From: UBA1306 sp964396415
GTDB taxonomy: Bacteria > Spirochaetota > Spirochaetia > Treponematales > Rectinemataceae
Direction: 5' to 3'
Assembly (NCBI GenBank): GCA_964396415.1
Contig: CAYNFM010000097.1
Location: 1 to 12,816, forward strand
DNA length: 12,816 bases
Positions 1 through 6,174 of the stretch are shown here, one piece after another. Numbering within the stretch: the first letter of the stretch is position 1; each line of letters starts with the position of its first letter. Under the pieces are notes generated by a model. That model was not told the DNA's origin, did not search any database, and worked only from the letters and a program-made list of their open reading frames with translations. The position numbers were made by a program, and so were the translations under genes.

Positions 1-43
1 CCATCGCGATGCCCACCAGGGCGACAACGAGAATCCTTTTCAT
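1..43 (-). CDS. N-terminus of a secreted or lipoprotein gene (partial)
   Basis: Only the first 14 codons are inside the window. They read MKRILVVALVGIAM, a basic n-region followed by a hydrophobic stretch, which is the start of a signal peptide or membrane anchor. The ATG (complement of 41-43) is preceded by a perfect AGGAGG (complement of 50-55) at a 6-base distance, so the start is well supported. It lies downstream of the chemoreceptor gene in the same direction, but a 109-base gap with its own -10-like hexamer separates them, so it may be a separate transcription unit. Function cannot be told from this fragment. Confidence 0.7.
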   Translation of the reverse strand, partial: MKRILVVALVGIAM

Positions 44-95
44 CCAAATCCTCCTAGAAATCCGCCATGAGCGGCGTACTTAGACTTTAGACATA

Positions 96-101
96 ATTAT
101 A
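96..101 (-). promoter_or_regulatory. Possible -10 element for the leftmost gene
   Basis: The minus strand carries a perfect TATAAT, 52 bases upstream of the ATG at 43. No good -35 hexamer sits 17 bases further up (the position reads TAGCAA). The intervening leader contains a short 4-bp hairpin (62-65 with 71-74) and then the AGGAGG ribosome binding site. The AT-rich patch stands out against the GC-rich surroundings, which favours a promoter. The rest of this gap (102-152) holds only a weak 4-bp GCCC/GGGC stem just after the chemoreceptor stop and no convincing terminator. Confidence 0.4.
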
Positions 102-152
102 CTGACGCCTTTCTCGGATTGCTATACGGATAATGCCCTATTCGGGCCCCCC

Positions 153-1952
153 TCAGGTCTTGAACTTCTCCGCGGCGCCCTCGACCTCTCCGATGAGCTC
201 GGAATTGCGTCGGCTCTGACTCGACGCCGTCTCTATCGCGAGGCCGATCTCCGCGATGCCGCGTATGATCTGGTCGTCGTTCCTGACGACGTCCTCGTTG
301 GCTCCCTTCAGTCGCGCCACTTGGCCGAGTATGGACCTATTCTCCGCCGCCATCGCGTCGGACCCGTCCGAGATCTCGCGAGTTATGTCCTTGAGGCGGC
401 CGAGAGCCTCCAGCACGTGCTTCCCGCCGTCGCGCTGCTCCGACATCGCGCCGCCTATCGCGTGCACCGAGGCGCCCAGCGATCCCGACTTCTCGAGGAT
501 CGAGGCGAAGGATCCGACGACCGCCGCCGAGGCTTCCCGTACCGCCTCGATGGAGCTGGTCACGCGGCTGAGGTCCGAGGAAATCTCCTTGGCCCTCGAG
601 GTCGACTGCTCCGCGAGCTTGCGTATCTCCTCGGCCACGACGGCGAAGCCCCTCCCCGAGTCGCCGGCATGGGCTGCCTCGATCGAGGCGTTCATCGCGA
701 GGAGGTTGGTACGGTCGGCGATCTCGGTGATGAGGCGCGCGGCCTCGCCCAGGTTCTCCGATGAAAGGACTATCGACGCCACCGCGGAATCGACTTCGTC
801 GATCCTCGCCTTCCCCTCCTCGCCTTCCTCGGCGAGACGCTCCGACGCCTGGGCGGACGACTGGGCGTTCGCGGTGACGGATTCGATGTTGGCTATCATC
901 TCTTCGACGGAAGCCGAAGACTCCGACAGGAGGTCGGCTTGGCTCGAGATCTTGGAGGAAAGGTCCCCCACGCTCTTGGCCGTCGTCTCTATCGCGGCGG
1001 AGACTTGACGGACGGCCGCCGACTGCTCGTCGAGCTTGACCTTGGAGTCGGCGACGCGGCCTTGGATCAGCCGCGCCTCGTCGCCCGTGCCGGACATCGT
1101 CTCGGCGAGGGCTCGGCCCTCCTCGTCCAGCTGCCCGAGCCTTTCCTTCACGGTGCCGGCCAGGCCTCGCAGCTCGGCGACGAGCCAGTCGAGCCTGAGC
1201 GCGATGCTGCCGAGCTCTCCGCCGCCGGCATCGACCTTGGCGACCCTGAGGTCGCCGCCGCCCACCGTCTCGAAGGCGGCTACGAGGCGGCCGAGGGGCA
1301 TCGTGATGGAGCGGACTATTACTATGGAAAGGACGAGGACGAAGATGAGGACGGCCGCGGATACTATGGTCAGGGCCCTCGCGGCCGCGGCCGCCTTCTT
1401 CCCTCCTTCCGCGGCCAGGGCCGTGGAGCCCTGCCGGGTGACGTTATCGAGATTCGTCAACTGGGCCTCGAGGAGACTGAAGGAATATCCGGCGAATTGG
1501 AAGAGCTTCGCCCCTTGCTTATCCCCGGCGACGAGGAGGCCGGCGGCCCTGGCGGCATCGTCCTTGAATCCCTTGAAGGCCGAATCCAAGTCGGCGAATA
1601 CCCGGGCCGTCTCGCCGGTCACGTGAAGGGCCAGGAGATTCGTTAGCGTGTTCTCGGCGTCGGAAAGCGAGGACAGGAAATCCGCGTCGGAGAGCGGAGC
1701 CTTGCCCCGCGGCGCAAGCGAGTCCTCCTGGAGACGGAACAGGGACAGCCAGGACACGAAACATCGTTGTTGGATATCGTAGCTCGCGAAGGCGACCGTC
1801 GAGGCCGAGGATTGGCGCCTGACCGTCCCCGAGAGACTGGTGAGGGCTTCCCAGCCGATGAAGATCGTCGCCCCGATTCCCAGGAATACGGCCAAGGAGA
1901 GCAGGCCGAGCTTGGTGCCGATGCTCGCCCGCAAGAAGAAGCGCGCTTTCAT
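153..1952 (-). CDS. Methyl-accepting chemotaxis protein
   Basis: A 599-residue transmembrane chemoreceptor that passes ligand signals through CheW/CheA to the flagellar motor. Visible order: short basic N-terminus; membrane helix 1 at about residues 12-35; a roughly 155-residue periplasmic, mostly helical domain of four-helix-bundle size; membrane helix 2 at about 193-214; a HAMP domain from about 215 to 268; then a long coiled-coil signalling domain. The conserved tip lies at about 409-445 (IADRTNLLAMNASIEAAHAG followed by DSGRGFAVVAEEIRKLAEQ), with the AAHAGD variant common in spirochaetes. The C-terminus (EKFKT) lacks a CheR-binding pentapeptide. The ATG has GGAGG 4 bases upstream. It follows the sugar permease by 111 bases in the same direction, so it may respond to the sugar or to the loaded ChvE-like binding protein, as Trg does with MglB and RbsB. 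That link is inferred; the family call is firm. Confidence 0.97.
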   Translation of the reverse strand: MKARFFLRASIGTKLGLLSLAVFLGIGATIFIGWEALTSLSGTVRRQSSASTVAFASYDIQQRCFVSWLSLFRLQEDSLAPRGKAPLSDADFLSSLSDAENTLTNLLALHVTGETARVFADLDSAFKGFKDDAARAAGLLVAGDKQGAKLFQFAGYSFSLLEAQLTNLDNVTRQGSTALAAEGGKKAAAAARALTIVSAAVLIFVLVLSIVIVRSITMPLGRLVAAFETVGGGDLRVAKVDAGGGELGSIALRLDWLVAELRGLAGTVKERLGQLDEEGRALAETMSGTGDEARLIQGRVADSKVKLDEQSAAVRQVSAAIETTAKSVGDLSSKISSQADLLSESSASVEEMIANIESVTANAQSSAQASERLAEEGEEGKARIDEVDSAVASIVLSSENLGEAARLITEIADRTNLLAMNASIEAAHAGDSGRGFAVVAEEIRKLAEQSTSRAKEISSDLSRVTSSIEAVREASAAVVGSFASILEKSGSLGASVHAIGGAMSEQRDGGKHVLEALGRLKDITREISDGSDAMAAENRSILGQVARLKGANEDVVRNDDQIIRGIAEIGLAIETASSQSRRNSELIGEVEGAAEKFKT

Positions 1953-1973
1953 TAGGCCTCCGTGATGAGGACG

Positions 1974-2032
1974 CGACGCGGCCCCCGAGACCTGGCGGGA
2001 TTGCGCCCCGCCCCGTCCCGGGGGCCGCGTCG
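1974..2032. repeat. 14-bp perfect inverted repeat between permease and chemoreceptor genes
   Basis: The arms 1974-1987 (CGACGCGGCCCCCG) and 2019-2032 are perfectly complementary, separated by 31 bases. Inside the loop a second 6-bp stem can form (1994-1999 GGCGGG with 2007-2012 CCCGCC). It fills most of the 111-base gap between the permease stop (2064) and the chemoreceptor start (1952). On the minus-strand transcript the stem ends about 12 bases before the chemoreceptor ribosome binding site. No T-run follows on either strand, so it is not a classical intrinsic terminator. A 3'-end stabiliser for the transporter mRNA, a processing site, or a brake on chemoreceptor expression are all possible. 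A weak 4-5 bp stem followed by TTTT lies between it and the permease stop (about 2037-2052). Confidence 0.75.
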
Positions 2033-2063
2033 ATTCAAAAGGCCGGGCCTCCCGCTTGGCGCC

Positions 2064-3251
2064 TTAGTAGCGCTTGGCTTTGCTCGTGGTCACGTCGAAG
2101 ATCACCGCGGCGGCGAGGACGGCGCCCCTGATTATGTACTGCAGGGAAATGTCGGTGCCGAGGAGATTCATGCCGTTCATGAGCGTCATGTACACGAGGG
2201 CGCCGATGATGGCGCCGGTGACCTTGCCTACGCCGCCGGCCGCGGAGACGCCGCCGATATACGCCGACGCTATCGCGTCCAGCTCGAAGAGCGTTCCTCC
2301 CGTCGTCGTGGCCGATTGCAGGCGGGAGGCGAAGAGCACGCCGCAGACGCCGGTAAGCAAGCCCATGGAGCCGAAGACGAGGAAGGTGATCTTCTTGACG
2401 CTGATGCCTGAAAGCTCCGCGGCCTCGGGGTTGCCGCCTACGGCGTAGATGCGCCGCCCGAGGACGGTCTGGTTCATTATGAAGTCGTAGACGAGAACGA
2501 TGACGATGAGGATCACGACTGTCCAGGAGAGGCCGTTGTAGCCGGCGAGGACCCATGTGATGGCGCCTATGACGACCGTCATGAAGACCATCTTGACGAC
2601 GAAGAGATCCATCGACAGGACCTCGAAGTCATAGGCCTTTTTATTCCTGCGGTCGATGACCGCGCGCGCGATGAACCATACGGCGGCTATCAAGCCTAGG
2701 AGGAGGGTCAACTTATGCATGCCGGGGATGAGGGCGTCGGTCGGCAGTATGTCGGGGATGTAACCGTTGCCGATCGCGTCGAAGAATTTGTCCGGGATGA
2801 TGATCGTGCCCGTCCGAAGCGTCACGAGGAGGAGGGCTCCTCGGTAGATGAGCCAGCCAGCGAGCGTGGCGACGAAGGCCGGGATTCCGAGCCTGGCGAT
2901 CGGGAAGGCCGTTATGAGCCCGGCGATGATCCCGAGGACGAGGACGAGGAGTATCGCGAGCCAGCTCGGAAAGCCCCAGCCCACCATCGCTATCGCCGCG
3001 ATGGCGCCGAGGAAGCCGGAGAGGAAGCCGACGGACATGTCGAAGTGCCGGATGACGATGACGAGGGTCATGCCCACCGCGAGCACGGCGATGTAGCCGG
3101 TCTGGTTGAGGAGGTTGGAGATGTTCCTCGAGGAAATGAATACGCCTTGGGTCATCACCGCGAATATCCCCATGATGAACACGAGAGCGATATACATCGC
3201 GTAATCGCGGATATTCTGCCGCATCAATTTCCTGATATCTGTGCCCTTCAC
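2064..3251 (-). CDS. mmsB: Multiple-monosaccharide ABC transporter permease (GguB/MmsB, XylH-like)
   Basis: A 395-residue inner-membrane permease of the BPD_transp_2 family that forms the translocation channel for a sugar ABC importer. The protein is almost entirely hydrophobic helices, with the family's short basic N-terminus and the motif around residues 70-75 (FDMSVG, the counterpart of the usual IDLSVG) followed by a Gly/Ala-rich helix. The stretch GIPAFVATLAGWLIYRGALL matches the XylH/GguB pattern closely. The start is GTG (complement of 3249-3251), with GGAGGA 7 bases upstream; the nearest upstream gene, the ATPase, ends only 13 bases before it, so the two are co-transcribed. The preceding ATPase and ChvE-like binding protein make the multiple-monosaccharide assignment stronger than the permease alone would. 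The exact sugar (xylose, arabinose, galactose, glucose and fucose are known for ChvE-type systems) cannot be read from the sequence. Confidence 0.95.
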   Translation of the reverse strand: MKGTDIRKLMRQNIRDYAMYIALVFIMGIFAVMTQGVFISSRNISNLLNQTGYIAVLAVGMTLVIVIRHFDMSVGFLSGFLGAIAAIAMVGWGFPSWLAILLVLVLGIIAGLITAFPIARLGIPAFVATLAGWLIYRGALLLVTLRTGTIIIPDKFFDAIGNGYIPDILPTDALIPGMHKLTLLLGLIAAVWFIARAVIDRRNKKAYDFEVLSMDLFVVKMVFMTVVIGAITWVLAGYNGLSWTVVILIVIVLVYDFIMNQTVLGRRIYAVGGNPEAAELSGISVKKITFLVFGSMGLLTGVCGVLFASRLQSATTTGGTLFELDAIASAYIGGVSAAGGVGKVTGAIIGALVYMTLMNGMNLLGTDISLQYIIRGAVLAAAVIFDVTTSKAKRY

Positions 3252-3264
3252 GTTTCGGTCCTCC

Positions 3265-4788
3265 CTAGTAGTTTGTCGCGAGGCTCATGATTTTTTCCTG
3301 CGTTGCCTCCGCGACGGGAAGCTCGCCGACCATCTTCCCCGAGGCTATCACGTAAACCCTGTCGCTCATGCCCAGCACCTCGGGCAGCTCGGAGGAGATC
3401 ATGATGATGCTCATCCCCTGCTCCACGAGCCTGTTCATGATAGTGTAGATCTCGTATTTCGCGCCCACGTCGATGCCCCGCGTCGGCTCGTCCAGGATGA
3501 GGATATCGGGCTTGACGAAAAGCCATTTGGCGACCGAGACCTTCTGCTGATTGCCGCCCGACAGGTTGACCACGAGCTGAGCGATGCTCGGAGTCTTGAT
3601 GCTGAGCGCCGTCTTGTACTCGTTGGCGACCTTTATCTCGGCGTTCTTGTCGACGACCCCCCGTTGAGCCAGGCTCGAGATGTTGGCGAGGGTGATATTC
3701 TGCTTTACGTCCTGGATGAGAATGAGGCCGTTGCCCTTGCGGTCTTCCGTCGCGTAGGCGATGCCGGCCGCGATCGCCTCCTTGGGGTTCGCGAAGCGCC
3801 GCTTCTTCCCATTGACGAAGAGCTCGCCCGTGATGGCGTAGCCGTCCGGGTTCCCGAAAATGCTCTTCGCCAGCTCGGTCCTCCCCGAGCCCATGAGGCC
3901 GGCGAAACCGACTATCTCGCCCTTGCGGAGCTTGAAATCTATGCCTTTGAGGATATTCCTGCCTTCGTTCGGCGAATAGGCCTGCCAGTTCTTGGCCTCG
4001 AGGACGATCTCGTCGGATACGGCGCTCGTCCGCCTCGGGTATATGTTGTCGATCTCGCGTCCGACCATATGCTTGATAATTACGCCTTCCGCCACCTCTC
4101 CCTTATGGGCGTCGAGAGTGCAGATGGTCTTCCCGTCGCGCAGTACGGTGACGGTGTCGGCGATCTTGATTACTTCCTTCAGCTTGTGGGAAATGAGGAC
4201 GCAGGTGACGCCGCTGTCCCTGAGCCCTTTTATTATCTCGAGCAGATTCTCGCAGTCGTCCTCGTTGAGAGCCGCCGTAGGCTCGTCAAGGATGAGCAGC
4301 TTGACGTCGCGGGAAAGGGCCTTGGCGATCTCGATGAGCTGACGCTTGCCGACGCTGAGCTCCCGTATCTTCGTCGCGGGGTTGAGGTCCAGGCGGACCT
4401 TCTTGAGCATCTCGGTCGCCTTCTTGATCGTCGCGTTCCAATCGATCGTGATTCCGCGCTTTATCTCGTTGCCGAGGAGGATGTTCTCGTATACGGAGAG
4501 GTCGGGAACCAGGGCGAGCTCCTGGTAGATGATCGCGATGCCGACCTTCTCGCTGTCCGCGATCCCGCGGAACTCCTGGACCGCGCCGTCCAGGACGATG
4601 TCGCCCGAATAGGAACCGTGCGGGTAGACGCCGCTCAACACCTTCATCAAGGTGGACTTGCCTGCGCCGTTCTCGCCGACGAGACCATGTATCTCGCCTT
4701 GCCTTACGCTGAAGGTAACGTCGCTCAGCGCCATTACGCCGGGAAAGGTCTTGGTGATCTTCCTCATCTCGAGGATCGTAGGATTCAT
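3265..4788 (-). CDS. mmsA: Multiple-monosaccharide ABC transporter ATPase (GguA/MmsA, XylG-like)
   Basis: A 507-residue cytoplasmic protein with two fused ABC domains, the normal layout and length for sugar importers of the MglA/XylG/RbsA family. Domain 1 has Walker A GENGAGKST (38-46), signature LSVGK (144-148), Walker B LLILDEP (164-170) and the switch His in ISHK (about 201). Domain 2 has the degenerate Walker A typical of the family (GLMGSGRTE, 297-305, Lys replaced), signature LSGGNQQ (409-415) and Walker B ILILDEP (429-435). The N-terminus TILEMRKITKTFPGV closely resembles GguA. The ATG at 4788 lacks a well-placed ribosome binding site: the best is GGAG 11 bases upstream. A five-codon mini-ORF (ATG at 4804, Met-Glu-Arg-Arg-Pro) ends in a TGA that overlaps this ATG as TGATG. 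A strong terminator and a -10 hexamer lie just upstream, so this gene and the permease may be expressed at a lower level than the binding protein. Confidence 0.96.
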   Translation of the reverse strand: MNPTILEMRKITKTFPGVMALSDVTFSVRQGEIHGLVGENGAGKSTLMKVLSGVYPHGSYSGDIVLDGAVQEFRGIADSEKVGIAIIYQELALVPDLSVYENILLGNEIKRGITIDWNATIKKATEMLKKVRLDLNPATKIRELSVGKRQLIEIAKALSRDVKLLILDEPTAALNEDDCENLLEIIKGLRDSGVTCVLISHKLKEVIKIADTVTVLRDGKTICTLDAHKGEVAEGVIIKHMVGREIDNIYPRRTSAVSDEIVLEAKNWQAYSPNEGRNILKGIDFKLRKGEIVGFAGLMGSGRTELAKSIFGNPDGYAITGELFVNGKKRRFANPKEAIAAGIAYATEDRKGNGLILIQDVKQNITLANISSLAQRGVVDKNAEIKVANEYKTALSIKTPSIAQLVVNLSGGNQQKVSVAKWLFVKPDILILDEPTRGIDVGAKYEIYTIMNRLVEQGMSIIMISSELPEVLGMSDRVYVIASGKMVGELPVAEATQEKIMSLATNY

Positions 4789-4811
4789 CAGGGTCGTCGC
4801 TCCATGGAAGG

Positions 4812-4817
4812 ATTATA
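4812..4817 (-). promoter_or_regulatory. Candidate internal -10 hexamer upstream of the ATPase gene
   Basis: The minus strand reads TATAAT here, 23 bases upstream of the ATPase ATG and about 14 bases after the T-run of the terminator. A start site about 7 bases further on would give a leader of roughly 15-20 bases. No TTGACA-like hexamer sits 16-18 bases upstream, because that position falls in the terminator stem and T-run. It is a perfect hexamer in GC-rich DNA, but without a -35 it remains a candidate. Confidence 0.4.
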
Positions 4818-4831
4818 TCCGATCGCGTGTG

Positions 4832-4877
4832 AAAAAGCGCCGGCCGCGGGCGCGCGCTGCGCGCCCGCGGGACCGGC
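4832..4877 (-). terminator. Strong intrinsic terminator or attenuator between binding-protein and ATPase genes
   Basis: A 12-bp perfect stem (4844-4855 with 4859-4870, loop of 3) is extended by a further 5 bp (4839-4843 with 4873-4877) across a 2-base bulge. On the minus-strand transcript it starts about 10 bases after the binding-protein stop codon and ends in GC followed by five T residues (complement of 4832-4836). This is the textbook shape of a Rho-independent terminator. Its place inside an apparent operon suggests it terminates most transcripts after the binding-protein gene, and protects that mRNA's 3' end, while allowing some read-through to the ATPase and permease. Confidence 0.85.
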
Positions 4878-4887
4878 TAGGCGAGGC

Positions 4888-5973
4888 TTATTCCAGGCCG
4901 GAGAAGTAGCTGGAAGGATAGTAGCCGGAATCGACGATCGCGGCCTTCACGTTGTCCTTGGTCACCGTGACGATGGCGGAGGGCTTCGCGGGGACTTTGA
5001 TCTTGCCGTTGTCGTAGGTCGTGGTCGCTTCGGGCGTCTGGCCCTTGGCGAAGGCCAGGGCGGCGGCGATGGCGTCGGCGACGAGAGTTCGGACGTCCTT
5101 GAGGACGGTCATGGACTGCTTGCCGTCGATTACGTACTGGACGGAGGCGACTTCCGCGTCCTGGCCGGTAATGTAGTATTTCTTGACGTCCTTGTCGGCG
5201 CGGAAGGCGTCGGCGATGGCGCGCGCCGTGCCGTCGTTCGGGGCCTCGATGAATACGGTGCCCTTGTCGGCCTTCTTGGCGGAGGTTAGATTGGCCTCGG
5301 CCTTATTCTTGGCGTCGCCGAAGTTCCAGTTGGTGGTGACCTGGCCGATGATGGCGCCCTCTTCGTCGCGGGTAAGCGTCATCTTGTTTTGGAGCTTCAC
5401 TGCCTCGGAGGAATTCTTGATCACGAAGGTGCCGTCGGCGATCTTGGGCTGGAGGACGCTCCAGGCGCCGGCGAAGAAGATGAAGGCGTTGTTGTCGGAG
5501 GCGGCCCCGGCGTACAGGTAGAGGTTGTTCTTCTTGCCCGTGGCCTTGCTGGCGAGGAATTTACCCCAGGCGGCCCCGACGGCGAAGCTGTCGAAGGTGA
5601 CATAGTAGTCTACGGAGGCCGTGCCGAGGATGAGGCGGTCGTAGGAAATGACCTTTACGCCCGCGGCCCTGGCCTCGTCGGCGGCGGCGGCGGCGCCGGC
5701 TCCGTCTTGCGGGCAGATGACTATGACTTTGGCGCCGGACGAGATCAGGGACTCGACGTTGGCCTTCTCCTTGGCGGTGTCGCCCTGGGAGAAGAGGATC
5801 TGGGTGGGAATGCCCGCCGTCTTGAAGGCAGCCTCGAACCTATTCTGGTCCTGGATCCAGCGCGGCTCGTCCTTGGTCGGAAGGACAACGCCGATCTGGA
5901 CCTGGGCGAATGCCATGGACCCGACTACCACCATGGATAGGACGGCCATCAGAAGGATGGAAAAGCGTTTCAT
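4888..5973 (-). CDS. chvE: ChvE-like multiple-monosaccharide periplasmic binding protein
   Basis: A 361-residue sugar-binding protein that delivers monosaccharides to the ABC importer encoded just downstream. A clean Sec signal peptide spans residues 1-23 (MKRFSILLMA start, AFA at the cleavage site, mature end QVQIG). The mature protein shows the ChvE pattern throughout: PTKDEPRWIQD (32-42), YDRLI (111-115), DNNAF (160-164), PNDGTA (245-250), GQDAEVASV (270-278) and KD (292-293), which are the regions that line the sugar cleft in ChvE/XylF-family proteins. Length is normal. The ATG has AGGAGG 7 bases upstream (complement of 5980-5985), a strong site suited to an abundant protein. It is the first gene of the transport operon, preceded by a 201-base regulatory gap and followed by a strong terminator. 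The alternative of an MglB- or RbsB-type galactose or ribose protein fits the motifs less well. Confidence 0.96.
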   Translation of the reverse strand: MKRFSILLMAVLSMVVVGSMAFAQVQIGVVLPTKDEPRWIQDQNRFEAAFKTAGIPTQILFSQGDTAKEKANVESLISSGAKVIVICPQDGAGAAAAADEARAAGVKVISYDRLILGTASVDYYVTFDSFAVGAAWGKFLASKATGKKNNLYLYAGAASDNNAFIFFAGAWSVLQPKIADGTFVIKNSSEAVKLQNKMTLTRDEEGAIIGQVTTNWNFGDAKNKAEANLTSAKKADKGTVFIEAPNDGTARAIADAFRADKDVKKYYITGQDAEVASVQYVIDGKQSMTVLKDVRTLVADAIAAALAFAKGQTPEATTTYDNGKIKVPAKPSAIVTVTKDNVKAAIVDSGYYPSSYFSGLE

Positions 5974-6014
5974 CAGAGACCTCCTGAGAATGAATCGCGC
6001 GGCAAGACGCCGTG

Positions 6015-6036
6015 CGCGATACGCGTTCGTATCGCG
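6015..6036. promoter_or_regulatory. 9-bp inverted repeat in the leader of the transport operon
   Basis: The arms CGCGATACG (6015-6023) and CGTATCGCG (6028-6036) are perfectly complementary around a 4-base centre. The element lies 42-63 bases upstream of the chvE-like ATG and about 30 bases before its ribosome binding site. It may be a protein-binding site (operator) or, if transcribed, an RNA hairpin in the leader. No T-run follows, so termination is unlikely. Confidence 0.55.
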
Positions 6037-6077
6037 GTCATTCTGGACCCTTTCCTACGGGAGGTCATCGGGAATAA

Positions 6078-6104
6078 TCGGGCTATGTCTCGCACAATGC
6101 CCGA
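6078..6104. promoter_or_regulatory. 27-bp imperfect palindrome: operator, or terminator of the regulatory operon
   Basis: The 11-base arms 6078-6088 and 6094-6104 pair at 9 of 11 positions (TCGGGC/GCCCGA plus TGT/ACA) around a 5-base centre. On the minus strand it lies 71 bases after the XylF-like stop codon and is followed by TTATTCC, a weak T-rich tract. It could be the terminator of the regulatory operon, or a binding site upstream of the transport-operon promoter. I see no convincing -35/-10 pair in the gap; a TATATC preceded by TGC (complement of 6124-6129) is the best extended -10 lookalike. Confidence 0.45.
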
Positions 6105-6174
6105 AGCGCCGGATCGAATTTCCGATATAGCACTCTACGCGAGGGCGATCGGGGCAAAGTCCAGGTCGATCCGC

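Noticed and set aside
256..1646. Several plus-strand open frames opposite the chemoreceptor gene
   Set aside because: They are shadows of the chemoreceptor coding frame; none has a ribosome binding site or a recognisable domain.
3241..5289. A 682-codon open frame on the plus strand opposite the ATPase and binding-protein genes
   Set aside because: It is the antisense of two clear family proteins in GC-rich DNA. Its translation is rich in Asp, Arg, Gly and Leu with no recognisable motif, and it runs through the terminator.
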